A DNA stretch of 12,994 nucleotides from CAYRVX01 sp964642165 (GTDB taxonomy: Bacteria; Planctomycetota; Phycisphaerae; SM23-33). The notes under the pieces are model-generated. The model was not told the DNA's origin and searched no databases. It worked only from the letters and a program-made list of their open reading frames with translations. The stretch's first letter is position 1, and the number at the start of each line of letters is the position of its first letter. Shown here one piece after another: positions 6,772 through 12,936 of this stretch. The stretch covers positions 1 to 12,994 of the forward strand of contig CAZXOC010000219.1 in NCBI GenBank assembly GCA_964642165.1, in the 5' to 3' direction. The position numbers and the translations under genes were made by a program.

Positions 6772-7509
6772 ATGGTATACGGCCTGCGAGCGCTGGTGGC
6801 CGGGCGGTGCGACGTGTGCCGTCACATCGCCTTCGCCGACGACCCAAGCGACGAGACCGTCCCGTTCCTCCTGTACGTGTGGCTTCTCCGCGGGGGCGAG
6901 CGGCCGATGCTGGTCGACACCGGCCCGAAGGACCTCGAGACCTTCAACGCCGCCACCAGCCGCTACATCCCCGGCGGCATCGTGCAGCGGGCCGGCGAGA
7001 GGACGCCGGAGCTGCTCGCCGCCGCGGGCGTCGACCCCGCCGACGTCAGCCACGTCTTCGTCACGCACCTGCATCCGGACCACTACGAGTACTTCGACCT
7101 GTTCCCCAACGCCGCGATGGTGGTCAGCGACCGCGGCTTCCGGGAGGCGCTGCCGGGCATCCGGCCGAACGTGATGCGGGCCCTGGCCGCCCGCTGGCCG
7201 GGGGCGCTGCGGCTGGTGGGCGACGAGGACGTCGTGCCGGGCGTGGCGACCGTCCAGCTCGGCTGCCATTCGCGGTGCAGCCAGGCGATCGTCGTCCACA
7301 CGGCCGCCGGGCGCGCCGTGCTGTGCGGCGACGTGGCGTACCTCTACGAGAACATCGAGGGTCCGCGGCCGATCGGCGGCGTCGACGCGGGCGAATGGCA
7401 CGCCGCCATGGCCCGCGCCCGGGGCGCCGGGGACCTGCTCCTGCCCGGGCACGACCCGCTCCTGCTCCAGCGCCACGCCGACGGCGTCATCGCCCCCGCA
7501 CCGGGGTGA
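6772..7509 (+). CDS. Metallo-beta-lactamase-fold hydrolase, lactonase-like (copy 2)
   Basis: This 245-residue paralogue of the preceding protein shares the LLYVWLL...LVDTG strand. Its zinc ligands are H99, H101, D103, H104, H166, D187 and H227. Differences are concentrated between residues 122 and 165 (a shorter insertion) and after the GDV segment, where LYENIEGPRPIGG replaces the copy-1 sequence. These regions shape substrate access in the family, so the copies have probably diverged in specificity (inference). Its ribosome binding site GAGGTG overlaps the TGA stop of copy 1, indicating translational coupling. No promoter lies between the genes. Quorum-quenching is possible, but no acyl-homoserine lactone synthase or receptor is in the window. 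Confidence 0.85.
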   Translation: MVYGLRALVAGRCDVCRHIAFADDPSDETVPFLLYVWLLRGGERPMLVDTGPKDLETFNAATSRYIPGGIVQRAGERTPELLAAAGVDPADVSHVFVTHLHPDHYEYFDLFPNAAMVVSDRGFREALPGIRPNVMRALAARWPGALRLVGDEDVVPGVATVQLGCHSRCSQAIVVHTAAGRAVLCGDVAYLYENIEGPRPIGGVDAGEWHAAMARARGAGDLLLPGHDPLLLQRHADGVIAPAPG

Positions 7510-7529
7510 GACGCCCGCCGCTCGACGCG

Positions 7530-7559
7530 CGCCGCCGCAGAGCGGGCGCCACGGCGGCG
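7530..7559 (+). terminator. GC-rich hairpin after the metallo-hydrolase operon
   Basis: CGCCGCCG (7530-7537) pairs with CGGCGGCG (7552-7559) around a 14-nt loop, 20 nt past the stop of copy 2. No T-run follows. It could mark the operon 3' end but is weak as an intrinsic terminator. Confidence 0.3.
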
Positions 7560-7568
7560 GACGGCACG

Positions 7569-7597
7569 TTTCGGGCGAGCGGCGGTTCTGTTATCCT
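7569..7597 (+). promoter_or_regulatory. Possible promoter of the SGNH hydrolase gene
   Basis: TATCCT (7592-7597) equals the -10 box seen before the HNH-AP2 gene. The best -35 at 17 bp is a poor TTTCGG (7569-7574). Transcription would start near 7604, leaving a leader of about 68 nt. The poor -35 may mean an activator is needed. Confidence 0.35.
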
Positions 7598-7671
7598 GGT
7601 CCGTGCCGGCCGGTGCCGTCCGTTCGCCGCCGGCCCCCGGGACGCGAGGTTCCCAAGGAAAGGACGATCGC

Positions 7672-8481
7672 ATGAAGCTCCGACAGTGGTTCGCGGCGGG
7701 TCTGCTCGTGGTCTTCGTGGCGGAGGCGCCGGCTGCGCCCCCCGCGGCGGGAGGGGGCGCGCGGGCCGCAGCCGCCCCCGGCGGCAAGAAGGCCAAGACG
7801 CCCAAGCGAAAGCGCCGGCCGAACCCGGCCTTCGCGAAGATCAAGGACGCCCCCGGCCTGCCCCGCGTGCTGCTGATCGGCGATTCGATCTCCATCGGCT
7901 ACACCCTCCCGACGCGGAAGCTGCTGGCGGGCAAGGTCAACCTGCACCGCATCCCCACCAACGGCGGGCCGACGAGCCGCGGACTGGCCGATCTGAAGGC
8001 CTGGCTGGGCGAGGGCACGTGGGACGTGATCCACTTCAACTGGGGGCTGCACGACCTGAAGTACATGGACGAGAAGGGCCGCCTCGACCCCCGCGGCCAC
8101 CAGCAGGTCCCCCCTGCCCAGTACGAGAAGAACCTCCGCGAGCTGGTCAAGCGACTGAAGCGGACCGGCGCGAAGGTCATCTGGTGCGCCACGACGCCCG
8201 TGCCCAAGGGCGCCCGCGGGCGAATTCCCGGAGACGCGGCGAAGTACAACGCCATCGCGGCGCGGGTCATGAAGGACAGCCGCGTCCCCACCAACGACCT
8301 GTACGCCTTCGCGCTGCCGCGGCTGAAGAAGATTCAGCGCCCCGCGAACGTCCATTTCACCCCGCCCGGCTCCGAGGCGCTCGCCCGCCGGGTGGCCAAC
8401 AGCATCCTGAAGGCGTTCGGCCGAAAGCCGCTGCCGGAGCCGAAGCCCACCACCTCGCCCGCGCCGAAGAAGCCCGCCTGA
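7672..8481 (+). CDS. Secreted SGNH/GDSL-family hydrolase
   Basis: The 269-residue product has an N-terminal signal peptide (positive KLRQ, hydrophobic 7-18, AEAPAA cleavage region), then a Gly/Ala/Lys-rich linker to about 60 and an SGNH domain. Block I is GDSIS with nucleophile S72. NGG (97-99) supplies the oxyanion glycine. The block III segment NWGLHD (123-128) has His where most GDSL enzymes have Asn. The general base is H228 in NVHFTPPGS. The residue three positions before H228 is Ala instead of the usual Asp, so the enzyme would work as a Ser-His dyad. Such planctomycete proteins are usually taken to be esterases or deacetylases acting on polysaccharides outside the cytoplasm (family inference). 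A Pro/Lys-rich tail ends the protein. AAGGAAAGGA precedes the ATG at 7672. The gene has 162 bp of free space upstream and is probably its own unit. Confidence 0.85.
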   Translation: MKLRQWFAAGLLVVFVAEAPAAPPAAGGGARAAAAPGGKKAKTPKRKRRPNPAFAKIKDAPGLPRVLLIGDSISIGYTLPTRKLLAGKVNLHRIPTNGGPTSRGLADLKAWLGEGTWDVIHFNWGLHDLKYMDEKGRLDPRGHQQVPPAQYEKNLRELVKRLKRTGAKVIWCATTPVPKGARGRIPGDAAKYNAIAARVMKDSRVPTNDLYAFALPRLKKIQRPANVHFTPPGSEALARRVANSILKAFGRKPLPEPKPTTSPAPKKPA

Positions 8482-8496
8482 CGCCGCCCGGCGGCG
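8482..8496. terminator. Hairpin between convergent SGNH and URO-D-like genes
   Basis: CGCCGC and GCGGCG close a 3-nt CCG loop directly after the SGNH stop codon, in a 36-bp gap between convergent genes. It could serve both directions, but there is no T-run on either strand. Confidence 0.35.
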
Positions 8497-8517
8497 CGCT
8501 CGCCGCGCCGTCCGCCG

Positions 8518-9696
8518 TCAGACGAACCGCTCGGGGCGGATCGGGTAGGCGCCCCACTCGTCGCGGCAGCGCTTCATCTCGAGGAGGTTCTCGACCTTCG
8601 CGCCGACGGCGAGGGAGTGCGACGAGCCCATGATGTACCCCCCGCCGGGCGCGGCCGAGCCGAAGGCGTGCCGGGCGTCGGCGCGGATGTCGGCCGGCGT
8701 GCCCAGGATGATGTGCTCGTGCCAGATGCCGCCCCACAGGCACAGGCGGTCGCCGACGCGCTGCTTGAGCCGGCCGATGTCCATACCCGCCGAGGCCTGG
8801 ATGCCCTCGTAGGCGTCGTACAGGTCGGCCAGCTCGTCGATCACCGGCCAGGTGTGCCCGCAGCAGTGCTTGAGGATCTTCAGCCCGGCGGCGTGGGCGG
8901 CCTCGGCGTGCGCCTTGTGGACGGGGTAGACCATCTCGCGATAGATCCGCGGGCTGGCCATCAGGGCGGTGCTGGAGCCCAGGTCGCCGCAGGGCATGAT
9001 GCCGTCGACGCCGAGCCGGGCCTGGAGCCTGACCTCGCGGACGAGCCGCCGCGTTCGCAGCTCGGCGATCTTGCGGCAGATCTCCGGCTGGAGGACCAGG
9101 CTCATCCAGGACTCTTCCTCGGTCGCCCCGAAGCGCGGCCACTCCAGGTCGCCGCAGAGCAGCATGACGAAGTGCGTCCGCCCCAGCTCCCTGACGACGT
9201 GGTGGACGAACTCCCAGGTGGCGTCGTCGGGGTCGCCGACGTCGTCGTCGTCGAACTCGTCGATCTGCTCCTGGAGCGACTCGACCGTCGGCGGGACGTA
9301 GTGGTCCGTGTTGCGCCGGTAGATCCGCAGGTCGTGCGTGGTGGCGCTGACGTGGTAGATGCTGCCGTCGGCGTCGCGGTAGACGCCCTCGTCGAGCTTC
9401 TCCATCGGCTCGGGCCGGTAGCCCTTCGGCGGCACGCGGCTGACGAAGGCGACGTCCATCTCCAGCGCGCGGATCAGGTCGACGCGGTCGCGCTTGTAGG
9501 CGGCCACGATCTCGTCGCGCCGGCCGTCCCAGTAGGCCCGCGTCTGGCGGAACTTCGCCTGGACGAGGGTCTCGCGCCCGAGGATGTCCTCGTAGACGTT
9601 GTAGTCGATCGAGTGCTCGCCCCAGGGGACGCGGTCGGGCTCTCGATGCTCCAGTGCGGCGAATACGCGCTCTCTCGGCAGCATGCGCGACATCAT
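8518..9696 (-). CDS. URO-D-like protein (MtaA/CmuA superfamily)
   Basis: The 392-residue product belongs to the uroporphyrinogen decarboxylase superfamily. Typical segments are REPDRVPWGEH (18-28), DGIMPCGDLGSS (231-242), MVYPVHKAHAEAAH (255-268) and HCCGH (277-281). The superfamily includes heme-pathway decarboxylases and zinc-dependent corrinoid methyltransferases. H277-x-C279 matches the HxC part of the methyltransferase zinc site. The third Cys expected roughly 77 residues later is absent, and GSSH (357-360) sits there, as in the uncharacterised group common in planctomycetes and relatives. Substrate unknown; no corrinoid protein gene is adjacent. The start is uncertain: ATGs at 9696, 9693 and 9684 all lack a clear Shine-Dalgarno. 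The frame continues open to 9888, but that part is unlike the family and overlaps the divergent promoter and gene. Confidence 0.85.
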   Translation of the reverse strand: MMSRMLPRERVFAALEHREPDRVPWGEHSIDYNVYEDILGRETLVQAKFRQTRAYWDGRRDEIVAAYKRDRVDLIRALEMDVAFVSRVPPKGYRPEPMEKLDEGVYRDADGSIYHVSATTHDLRIYRRNTDHYVPPTVESLQEQIDEFDDDDVGDPDDATWEFVHHVVRELGRTHFVMLLCGDLEWPRFGATEEESWMSLVLQPEICRKIAELRTRRLVREVRLQARLGVDGIMPCGDLGSSTALMASPRIYREMVYPVHKAHAEAAHAAGLKILKHCCGHTWPVIDELADLYDAYEGIQASAGMDIGRLKQRVGDRLCLWGGIWHEHIILGTPADIRADARHAFGSAAPGGGYIMGSSHSLAVGAKVENLLEMKRCRDEWGAYPIRPERFV

Positions 9697-9753
9697 GCGC
9701 CAAGCGGCGGCGAAGGTCCAGTTCCCGGATCGAGCCTCGCGGCGCGCGAGGGC

Positions 9754-9782
9754 TGGCCTACCGCGCCCGCGGCGCGTACAAT
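9754..9782 (+). promoter_or_regulatory. Promoter of the UlaG-like hydrolase gene
   Basis: TACAAT (9777-9782) matches the -10 box at five of six positions. A weak TGGCCT (9754-9759) lies 17 bp upstream. Transcription would start near 9789, 29 nt before the ATG at 9818. The gap is shared with the divergent URO-D-like gene, for which no good promoter was seen. Confidence 0.5.
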
Positions 9783-9817
9783 GCGCGCATCCAAGCCACG
9801 CACGAAAGGAGCCAGCC

Positions 9818-10447
9818 ATGTCCGTCGAGATCACCTGGATCGGCCACGCCAGCTTCCGCATCTCGGGCCAGGACGCGATCGTGTACATCGACCCGTGGAA
9901 GCTCGCGGACGCCCCGCACGACGCGGACGTGGTGGTCGTCTCGCACGGCCATTACGACCACTGCTCGCCCGAGGACGTCGAGAAGGTCAGCAAGGACGGC
10001 ACGGCCATCATCGCGCCGCGCGACGTCATCGCCAAGCTCGCCACGGCCAGCGGCGTGACGCCGGGCGACCGGATGACGATCCGGGACGTCACGGTGGAGG
10101 CCGTCGCCGCCTACAACATCGGCAAGGCCTTCCACCCGCGCGGCAACAACTGGATCGGCGTGGTGCTGACGATCGACGGCAAGCGGATCTACTACGCCGG
10201 CGACACGGACCTGATCCCCGAGATGAGCGACCTGACGGACGTGGACCTGGCGCTGCTGCCGGTCGGCGGGACCTATACGCTGGACGCCCGGGAGGCGGCG
10301 AAGGCCTGTGCGGCCATCGGCTGTGCCGCGGCCGTGCCCTACCACTGGGGCGACATCGTCGGCTCCGACGCCGACGCGAAGGCCTTCACGGCTTCGGCCG
10401 GCTGCGAGGCGACGCTCCTCCGGCCGGGCGAGACGATGACGCTGTGA
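9818..10447 (+). CDS. UlaG/UPF0173-like metal-dependent hydrolase
   Basis: This 209-residue metallo-beta-lactamase-fold protein is of the compact UlaG-like class. It has the N-terminal WIGHASFRI (7-15), the metal site H43-G-H45-Y-D47-H48, the HPRGNNWIG segment (106-114), AGDTD (127-131) and YHWG (175-178). Members hydrolyse phosphodiester, lactone or other ester bonds in varied pathways, and the substrate here is not predictable. There is no signal peptide, so it is cytosolic. It is not closely similar to the two lactonase-like enzymes at 6014-7509 and belongs to a different branch of the fold. GAAAGGAG lies 6 nt before the ATG. It is divergent from the URO-D-like gene and convergent with the isomerase gene, so it probably forms a single-gene unit. 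Confidence 0.88.
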   Translation: MSVEITWIGHASFRISGQDAIVYIDPWKLADAPHDADVVVVSHGHYDHCSPEDVEKVSKDGTAIIAPRDVIAKLATASGVTPGDRMTIRDVTVEAVAAYNIGKAFHPRGNNWIGVVLTIDGKRIYYAGDTDLIPEMSDLTDVDLALLPVGGTYTLDAREAAKACAAIGCAAAVPYHWGDIVGSDADAKAFTASAGCEATLLRPGETMTL

Positions 10448-10478
10448 CGGCGCCGCGCCCGGCGGGGCCTCTTGCGGA

Positions 10479-10498
10479 TCCCCGGCGCGGGCCGGGGA
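10479..10498. terminator. Bidirectional hairpin between convergent genes
   Basis: TCCCCGGC (10479-10486) and GCCGGGGA (10491-10498) pair perfectly around a GCGG loop in the 59-bp gap between the UlaG-like and isomerase genes. The 8-bp GC-rich stem has no T-run on either side, so it may work with Rho or as a roadblock. Confidence 0.45.
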
Positions 10499-10506
10499 GG
10501 GGGCGA

Positions 10507-11469
10507 TCACTTCTCGTGGACCACGATCGGGCAGGCGCCCAGGGCCTGCTCGAACACGCGCCCCTCGATCCGGCTCAGCAGGACGCGACGGGCGGTCTCC
10601 TGGGCCTTCGCGCCGGGCTTGTCCTTGCCCTCGGTCCGCTTCGTCACGCGGATGAGGTGAAAGCCGAACCGCGTCCGCACGATGTCGGACGTTTGGCCCA
10701 CCTTCATCGAGAACGCCTTCGTCGCGAAGGCCGGCACCATCGACGCGAAGGCGAACTCGCCCAGGTCGCCGCTGGACCGCTTGCCCGAGGGACAAGCCGA
10801 ATGCTGCTTGGCCGCCCCGGCGAAGGTGGTCTTGCCCGCCTGGATGGAGGCGGCGATCTTCTCCAGGCGCGCCCGCGCTGCCTTCTGCTCGACCGTCGGC
10901 GCGGAGGGCTCGCAGGCGATCAGGACGTGACTGGCCTGGACCTTCGTGCCGTTGAAGCAGCTCGGGTGCGCCCGAATGAAGGCGTCCGTCTTCTCCTGGG
11001 TGGCCACCTCGCGGGCCAGGTGGGCCAGCCGCACCTGGTCCTCGAGGCCCCGCTGGGTCAGCCCGGCGCGGGCCATCGCCTGCTCGACCGTGAGCTTCTG
11101 CCGTGCGGCGGCGGCCGCGAGCTTCCCCTTCATCTCCGCCAACTGGTTCGCGTCGCAGGGCACGTTGCTCGCGTCGAGGTAGGCGTGCACCAGCTCGGCA
11201 ACGATCAGCCCGCCGAGGAGTTGGCGCCGCGCGGCCACCCGGCGGTTCAAGGGCAGGGCGAGCGGCAGCCCGCTGAGCGCCCCGTCGAGCCGGGGCCGGG
11301 TGATGCGGGCCGTCCCCACGGTGGCGACGACGGCGTCGCGAGCCGGCGCCGTTGCGGCCGGGGAGCGGGCCGGTTGGGCCGGCGCGGGCGTGCCGGCCGC
11401 GGCGCCCGGGCAGGCCGCCGCGATGGTCAACCCCCACACGAGCCCGACCAGCGTAGACGTTCGATTCAC
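10507..11469 (-). CDS. Exported parvulin-type peptidyl-prolyl cis-trans isomerase
   Basis: The 320-residue product has a signal peptide (hydrophobic 7-19), a Pro/Ala linker, a helical SurA/PrsA-like N-domain (about 45-165) and a rotamase domain (about 175-278). The rotamase domain shows ASHVLI (179-184), CPSGK...GDLGEF (226-239), MVPAF (244-248) and FGFHLIRV (268-275). Such proteins assist folding of secreted or outer-membrane proteins. IAAAC (16-20) is a poor lipobox, so periplasmic release is more likely than lipidation. The start is GTG at 11469: AGGAGA lies 6 nt upstream, and the upstream extension of the frame contains no family sequence and runs through the SdpI gene. A strong terminator hairpin ends 19 nt before this GTG, and no convincing promoter lies between it and the SdpI stop. 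Expression may therefore depend on read-through. Confidence 0.9.
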   Translation of the reverse strand: MNRTSTLVGLVWGLTIAAACPGAAAGTPAPAQPARSPAATAPARDAVVATVGTARITRPRLDGALSGLPLALPLNRRVAARRQLLGGLIVAELVHAYLDASNVPCDANQLAEMKGKLAAAAARQKLTVEQAMARAGLTQRGLEDQVRLAHLAREVATQEKTDAFIRAHPSCFNGTKVQASHVLIACEPSAPTVEQKAARARLEKIAASIQAGKTTFAGAAKQHSACPSGKRSSGDLGEFAFASMVPAFATKAFSMKVGQTSDIVRTRFGFHLIRVTKRTEGKDKPGAKAQETARRVLLSRIEGRVFEQALGACPIVVHEK

Positions 11470-11487
11470 GAGCGATCTCCTGCCAAG

Positions 11488-11532
11488 AAAAACGAGCGAG
11501 CGACAGGCAGCCGCTTCGTTGCCTTCGCTCGC
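11488..11532 (-). terminator. Intrinsic terminator or attenuator before the isomerase gene
   Basis: On the minus strand GCGAGCGA (11525-11532) pairs with TCGCTCGC (11496-11503). Inside, GGCA/TGCC adds four pairs across a small bulge, with a 10-nt loop. TTTTT (11488-11492) follows 3 nt after the stem. This is the best rho-independent terminator in the window. It lies 86 nt past the SdpI stop but only 19 nt before the isomerase GTG, immediately next to its ribosome binding site at 11476-11481. It is thus either the SdpI terminator or a leader attenuator. Confidence 0.75.
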
Positions 11533-11618
11533 CGCGCACATCACCCCCTGCAACCCGCCACCGGATGGGCAGGGCCGTGGATTCTCAGAACGCCGGGAAT
11601 TCCCCCGCCGCCGGCACG

Positions 11619-11969
11619 TCACAGCTTGCGGCTGTACAGGTAGCTCTCGACGGCCGGGATCAGCACGATCAGCGGGGCGCTCGCCAGGGCGACGATGAGC
11701 GCCCGCCTCGGCCCCCCCTGCGTCTGGAGCGGCACGAAAAAGGTCGCGACCCCGACGACGAGCAGGGGGACCGACCAGGTGATGATCCGCTCGGCGCCAT
11801 AGCGGTTGAGCCGGTACCAGTTCTTCTCGGACTCGTAGGCCTTCTTGAACCGGATGCCGTACCAGCGGTTCATCCGGATGCGCCCCTTGAGCAGCGGAAG
11901 GCTCAGGCAGACGAACAGGACGGCGCAGAGACTGTTGGAGATCCCCAGAAGTACGCTGAACTGATCCAT
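11619..11969 (-). CDS. SdpI-family three-TM membrane protein
   Basis: This 116-residue protein has transmembrane segments at about 5-27, 62-81 and 90-109. Between the first two lies the family loop N34-x-W-Y-G38-I-R40 ... E48-x-N-W51-Y-R-L-N55-R56, the conserved signature of the SdpI/YhfL C-terminal domain. In Bacillus, SdpI gives immunity to the SdpC toxin and senses it by sequestering a repressor. Short homologues like this one are widespread and uncharacterised, and no toxin gene is seen here. GGAGG lies about 9 nt before the ATG at 11969. A -10 box TAGAAT at 12042-12047 suggests its own promoter. The isomerase gene follows after 149 bp containing a strong terminator. Confidence 0.82.
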   Translation of the reverse strand: MDQFSVLLGISNSLCAVLFVCLSLPLLKGRIRMNRWYGIRFKKAYESEKNWYRLNRYGAERIITWSVPLLVVGVATFFVPLQTQGGPRRALIVALASAPLIVLIPAVESYLYSRKL

Positions 11970-12041
11970 GCCCTGCACCCTCCGACCCGCACAAGCGAAA
12001 CCGACCGCCAGCACGCGACCGCGGCGTGCCCACCCGCGGCG

Positions 12042-12070
12042 ATTCTACCAGAGCGACGGCGCGATGGAAG
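12042..12070 (-). promoter_or_regulatory. Probable promoter of the SdpI-family gene
   Basis: On the minus strand TAGAAT (12042-12047) matches the -10 box at five of six positions. CTTCCA (12065-12070) lies 17 bp upstream with three matches to the -35 box. Transcription would start near 12035, 66 nt before the ATG. Confidence 0.5.
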
Positions 12071-12103
12071 GGCCTCGCCCCGGCCAATCCCTATCGATGC
12101 ATG

Positions 12104-12126
12104 CGCCGGTCGGGGCGTCACCGGCG
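12104..12126 (-). terminator. Hairpin downstream of the 132-residue hypothetical gene
   Basis: CGCCGGT and ACCGGCG form a perfect 7-bp stem around a 9-nt loop, about 32 nt past the stop at 12158. A second perfect palindrome, GCGCTGCAGCGC, lies at 12138-12149 between the two. No T-run follows on the minus strand, so termination is uncertain. Confidence 0.35.
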
Positions 12127-12157
12127 ACGACGACGCAGCGCTGCAGCGCCGCCCGGC

Positions 12158-12556
12158 TCAGCAGTCGGGCTCGGGCGGGGCGCAGGCAAAGTCGCGCAGG
12201 ATGGCCTCGACGGAGACCAGCGCGCCCCCATGCTCGTGCGGGTAGACGGCCCGGGGGGTCTCCCGGCCGCCCTCGAAGACGAACAGCGCGGGGACCTGCC
12301 GGCCGAGGAACGGCGCCCCGCCATGCCGGCGCGTACCGAAGACCTGGCGGGTGAGGAAGTGGCCCTCCAGGGCAACCGCGGCCGCCCACAGGCGATACGT
12401 GTCCAGCTCCTCGTCCGGCGTGTCCTTCGTGTCGAGGACCTCGACCCGCAGTCCCTTGGCCTTCAGCTCGTCCAGCAGGGCGAGGGCTTCCTGGAGGTCC
12501 GCGCCGCCCCGCAGCTCGGCCGTGCTGTCGTACAGGTACACCAGTCGCCTGCTCAT
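12158..12556 (-). CDS. Hypothetical 132-residue soluble protein
   Basis: I do not recognise this protein. It reads as a compact alpha/beta fold: strand LVYLYDS (5-11), helix 20-34 (ADLQEALALLDELKA), strand LRVEVLDT (36-43), helix 48-65, then FLGRQVPALFVFEGG (83-97) and YPHEH (105-109), with a final helix 114-123. This order, including a strand after a Pro at 89, is compatible with a thioredoxin-like fold. There is no CxxC motif; the only Cys residues are at the extreme C-terminus (125 and 132). It has neither signal peptide nor TM segment. The ATG at 12556 has GAAAGGG upstream, and a promoter is visible at 12642-12669. Third codon positions are strongly G/C, supporting translation. Confidence 0.72.
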   Translation of the reverse strand: MSRRLVYLYDSTAELRGGADLQEALALLDELKAKGLRVEVLDTKDTPDEELDTYRLWAAAVALEGHFLTRQVFGTRRHGGAPFLGRQVPALFVFEGGRETPRAVYPHEHGGALVSVEAILRDFACAPPEPDC

Positions 12557-12641
12557 GCGCTGCCCTTTCGGCCGCCGTGCCGCGGTCGGCAAGCCGGGGG
12601 TGCCCCTGCCTCGCCCCTGCCAGGCCGCCCACCGGGCCCCC

Positions 12642-12669
12642 AGGATACCCCGCCCGGCGCGGAAGGCAA
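12642..12669 (-). promoter_or_regulatory. Probable sigma-70 promoter of the hypothetical gene
   Basis: On the minus strand TTGCCT (12664-12669) is followed after 16 bp by TATCCT (12642-12647), the same -10 sequence as the HNH-AP2 promoter. Transcription would start near 12635, about 79 nt before the ATG at 12556. Confidence 0.5.
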
Positions 12670-12741
12670 GGCCGTCTCCCCCCCCGCGGCGGCGGGCCGG
12701 GTCCCGGGGCTTGCCCGGGGGTGTGGTCGGTGTACGGTGGC

Positions 12742-12831
12742 GGCGTGACGTTTCCGTCACGTCGCGGGCTCGCCCAAGAGGAACCACCAAGGACCCGGCG
12801 CGGGCTTCGCCCGCAACCCGTTGGGGAGGGC
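12742..12831. other. Structured intergenic element, function unknown
   Basis: The 380-bp stretch 12557-12936 has no convincing gene. It holds the promoter at 12642-12669 and this compact set of inverted repeats. A stem 12742-12750/12755-12763 (nine pairs, one G-U) has loop TTTC on plus and GAAA on minus. GCTCGCCCAA (12768-12777) can pair with TTGGGGAGGGC (12821-12831) with one small internal loop. Between these arms lies GCGGGC-TTC-GCCCGC (12800-12814). It matches no riboswitch or small-RNA class I know. Either strand could be the transcribed one. Confidence 0.4.
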
Positions 12832-12936
12832 ATGGTCGTCGTACAAGCGGTGACAACGCATGACCGCCCGGGCTGCGAAGTCCTCCTCGCCCCCAGGGCG
12901 CACGCGACGGGCGTGCCGCCAGAACCGACAGCGCGG

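Noticed and set aside
3946..7509. Plus-strand open frame of 1187 codons spanning the serpin and both metallo-hydrolases
   Set aside because: Its first two thirds are antisense to the serpin and out of frame with copy 1, with Arg/Gly/Pro-rich sequence typical of shadow frames in GC-rich DNA. Only the last 245 codons are a gene, with its own start at 6772.
7562..7576. Second sigma-54-like site before the SGNH gene
   Set aside because: CGGCACG with correct spacing to GC is present, but the -12 element reads GGGC instead of TTGC, too poor to call.
9697..9888. Longer start for the URO-D-like protein
   Set aside because: The added 64 residues are unlike the family and overlap the start and promoter of the divergent UlaG-like gene.
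11595..11604. GGGAATTCCC palindrome as an operator for the isomerase gene
   Set aside because: A single 10-bp palindrome without a recognisable promoter beside it is within chance expectation.
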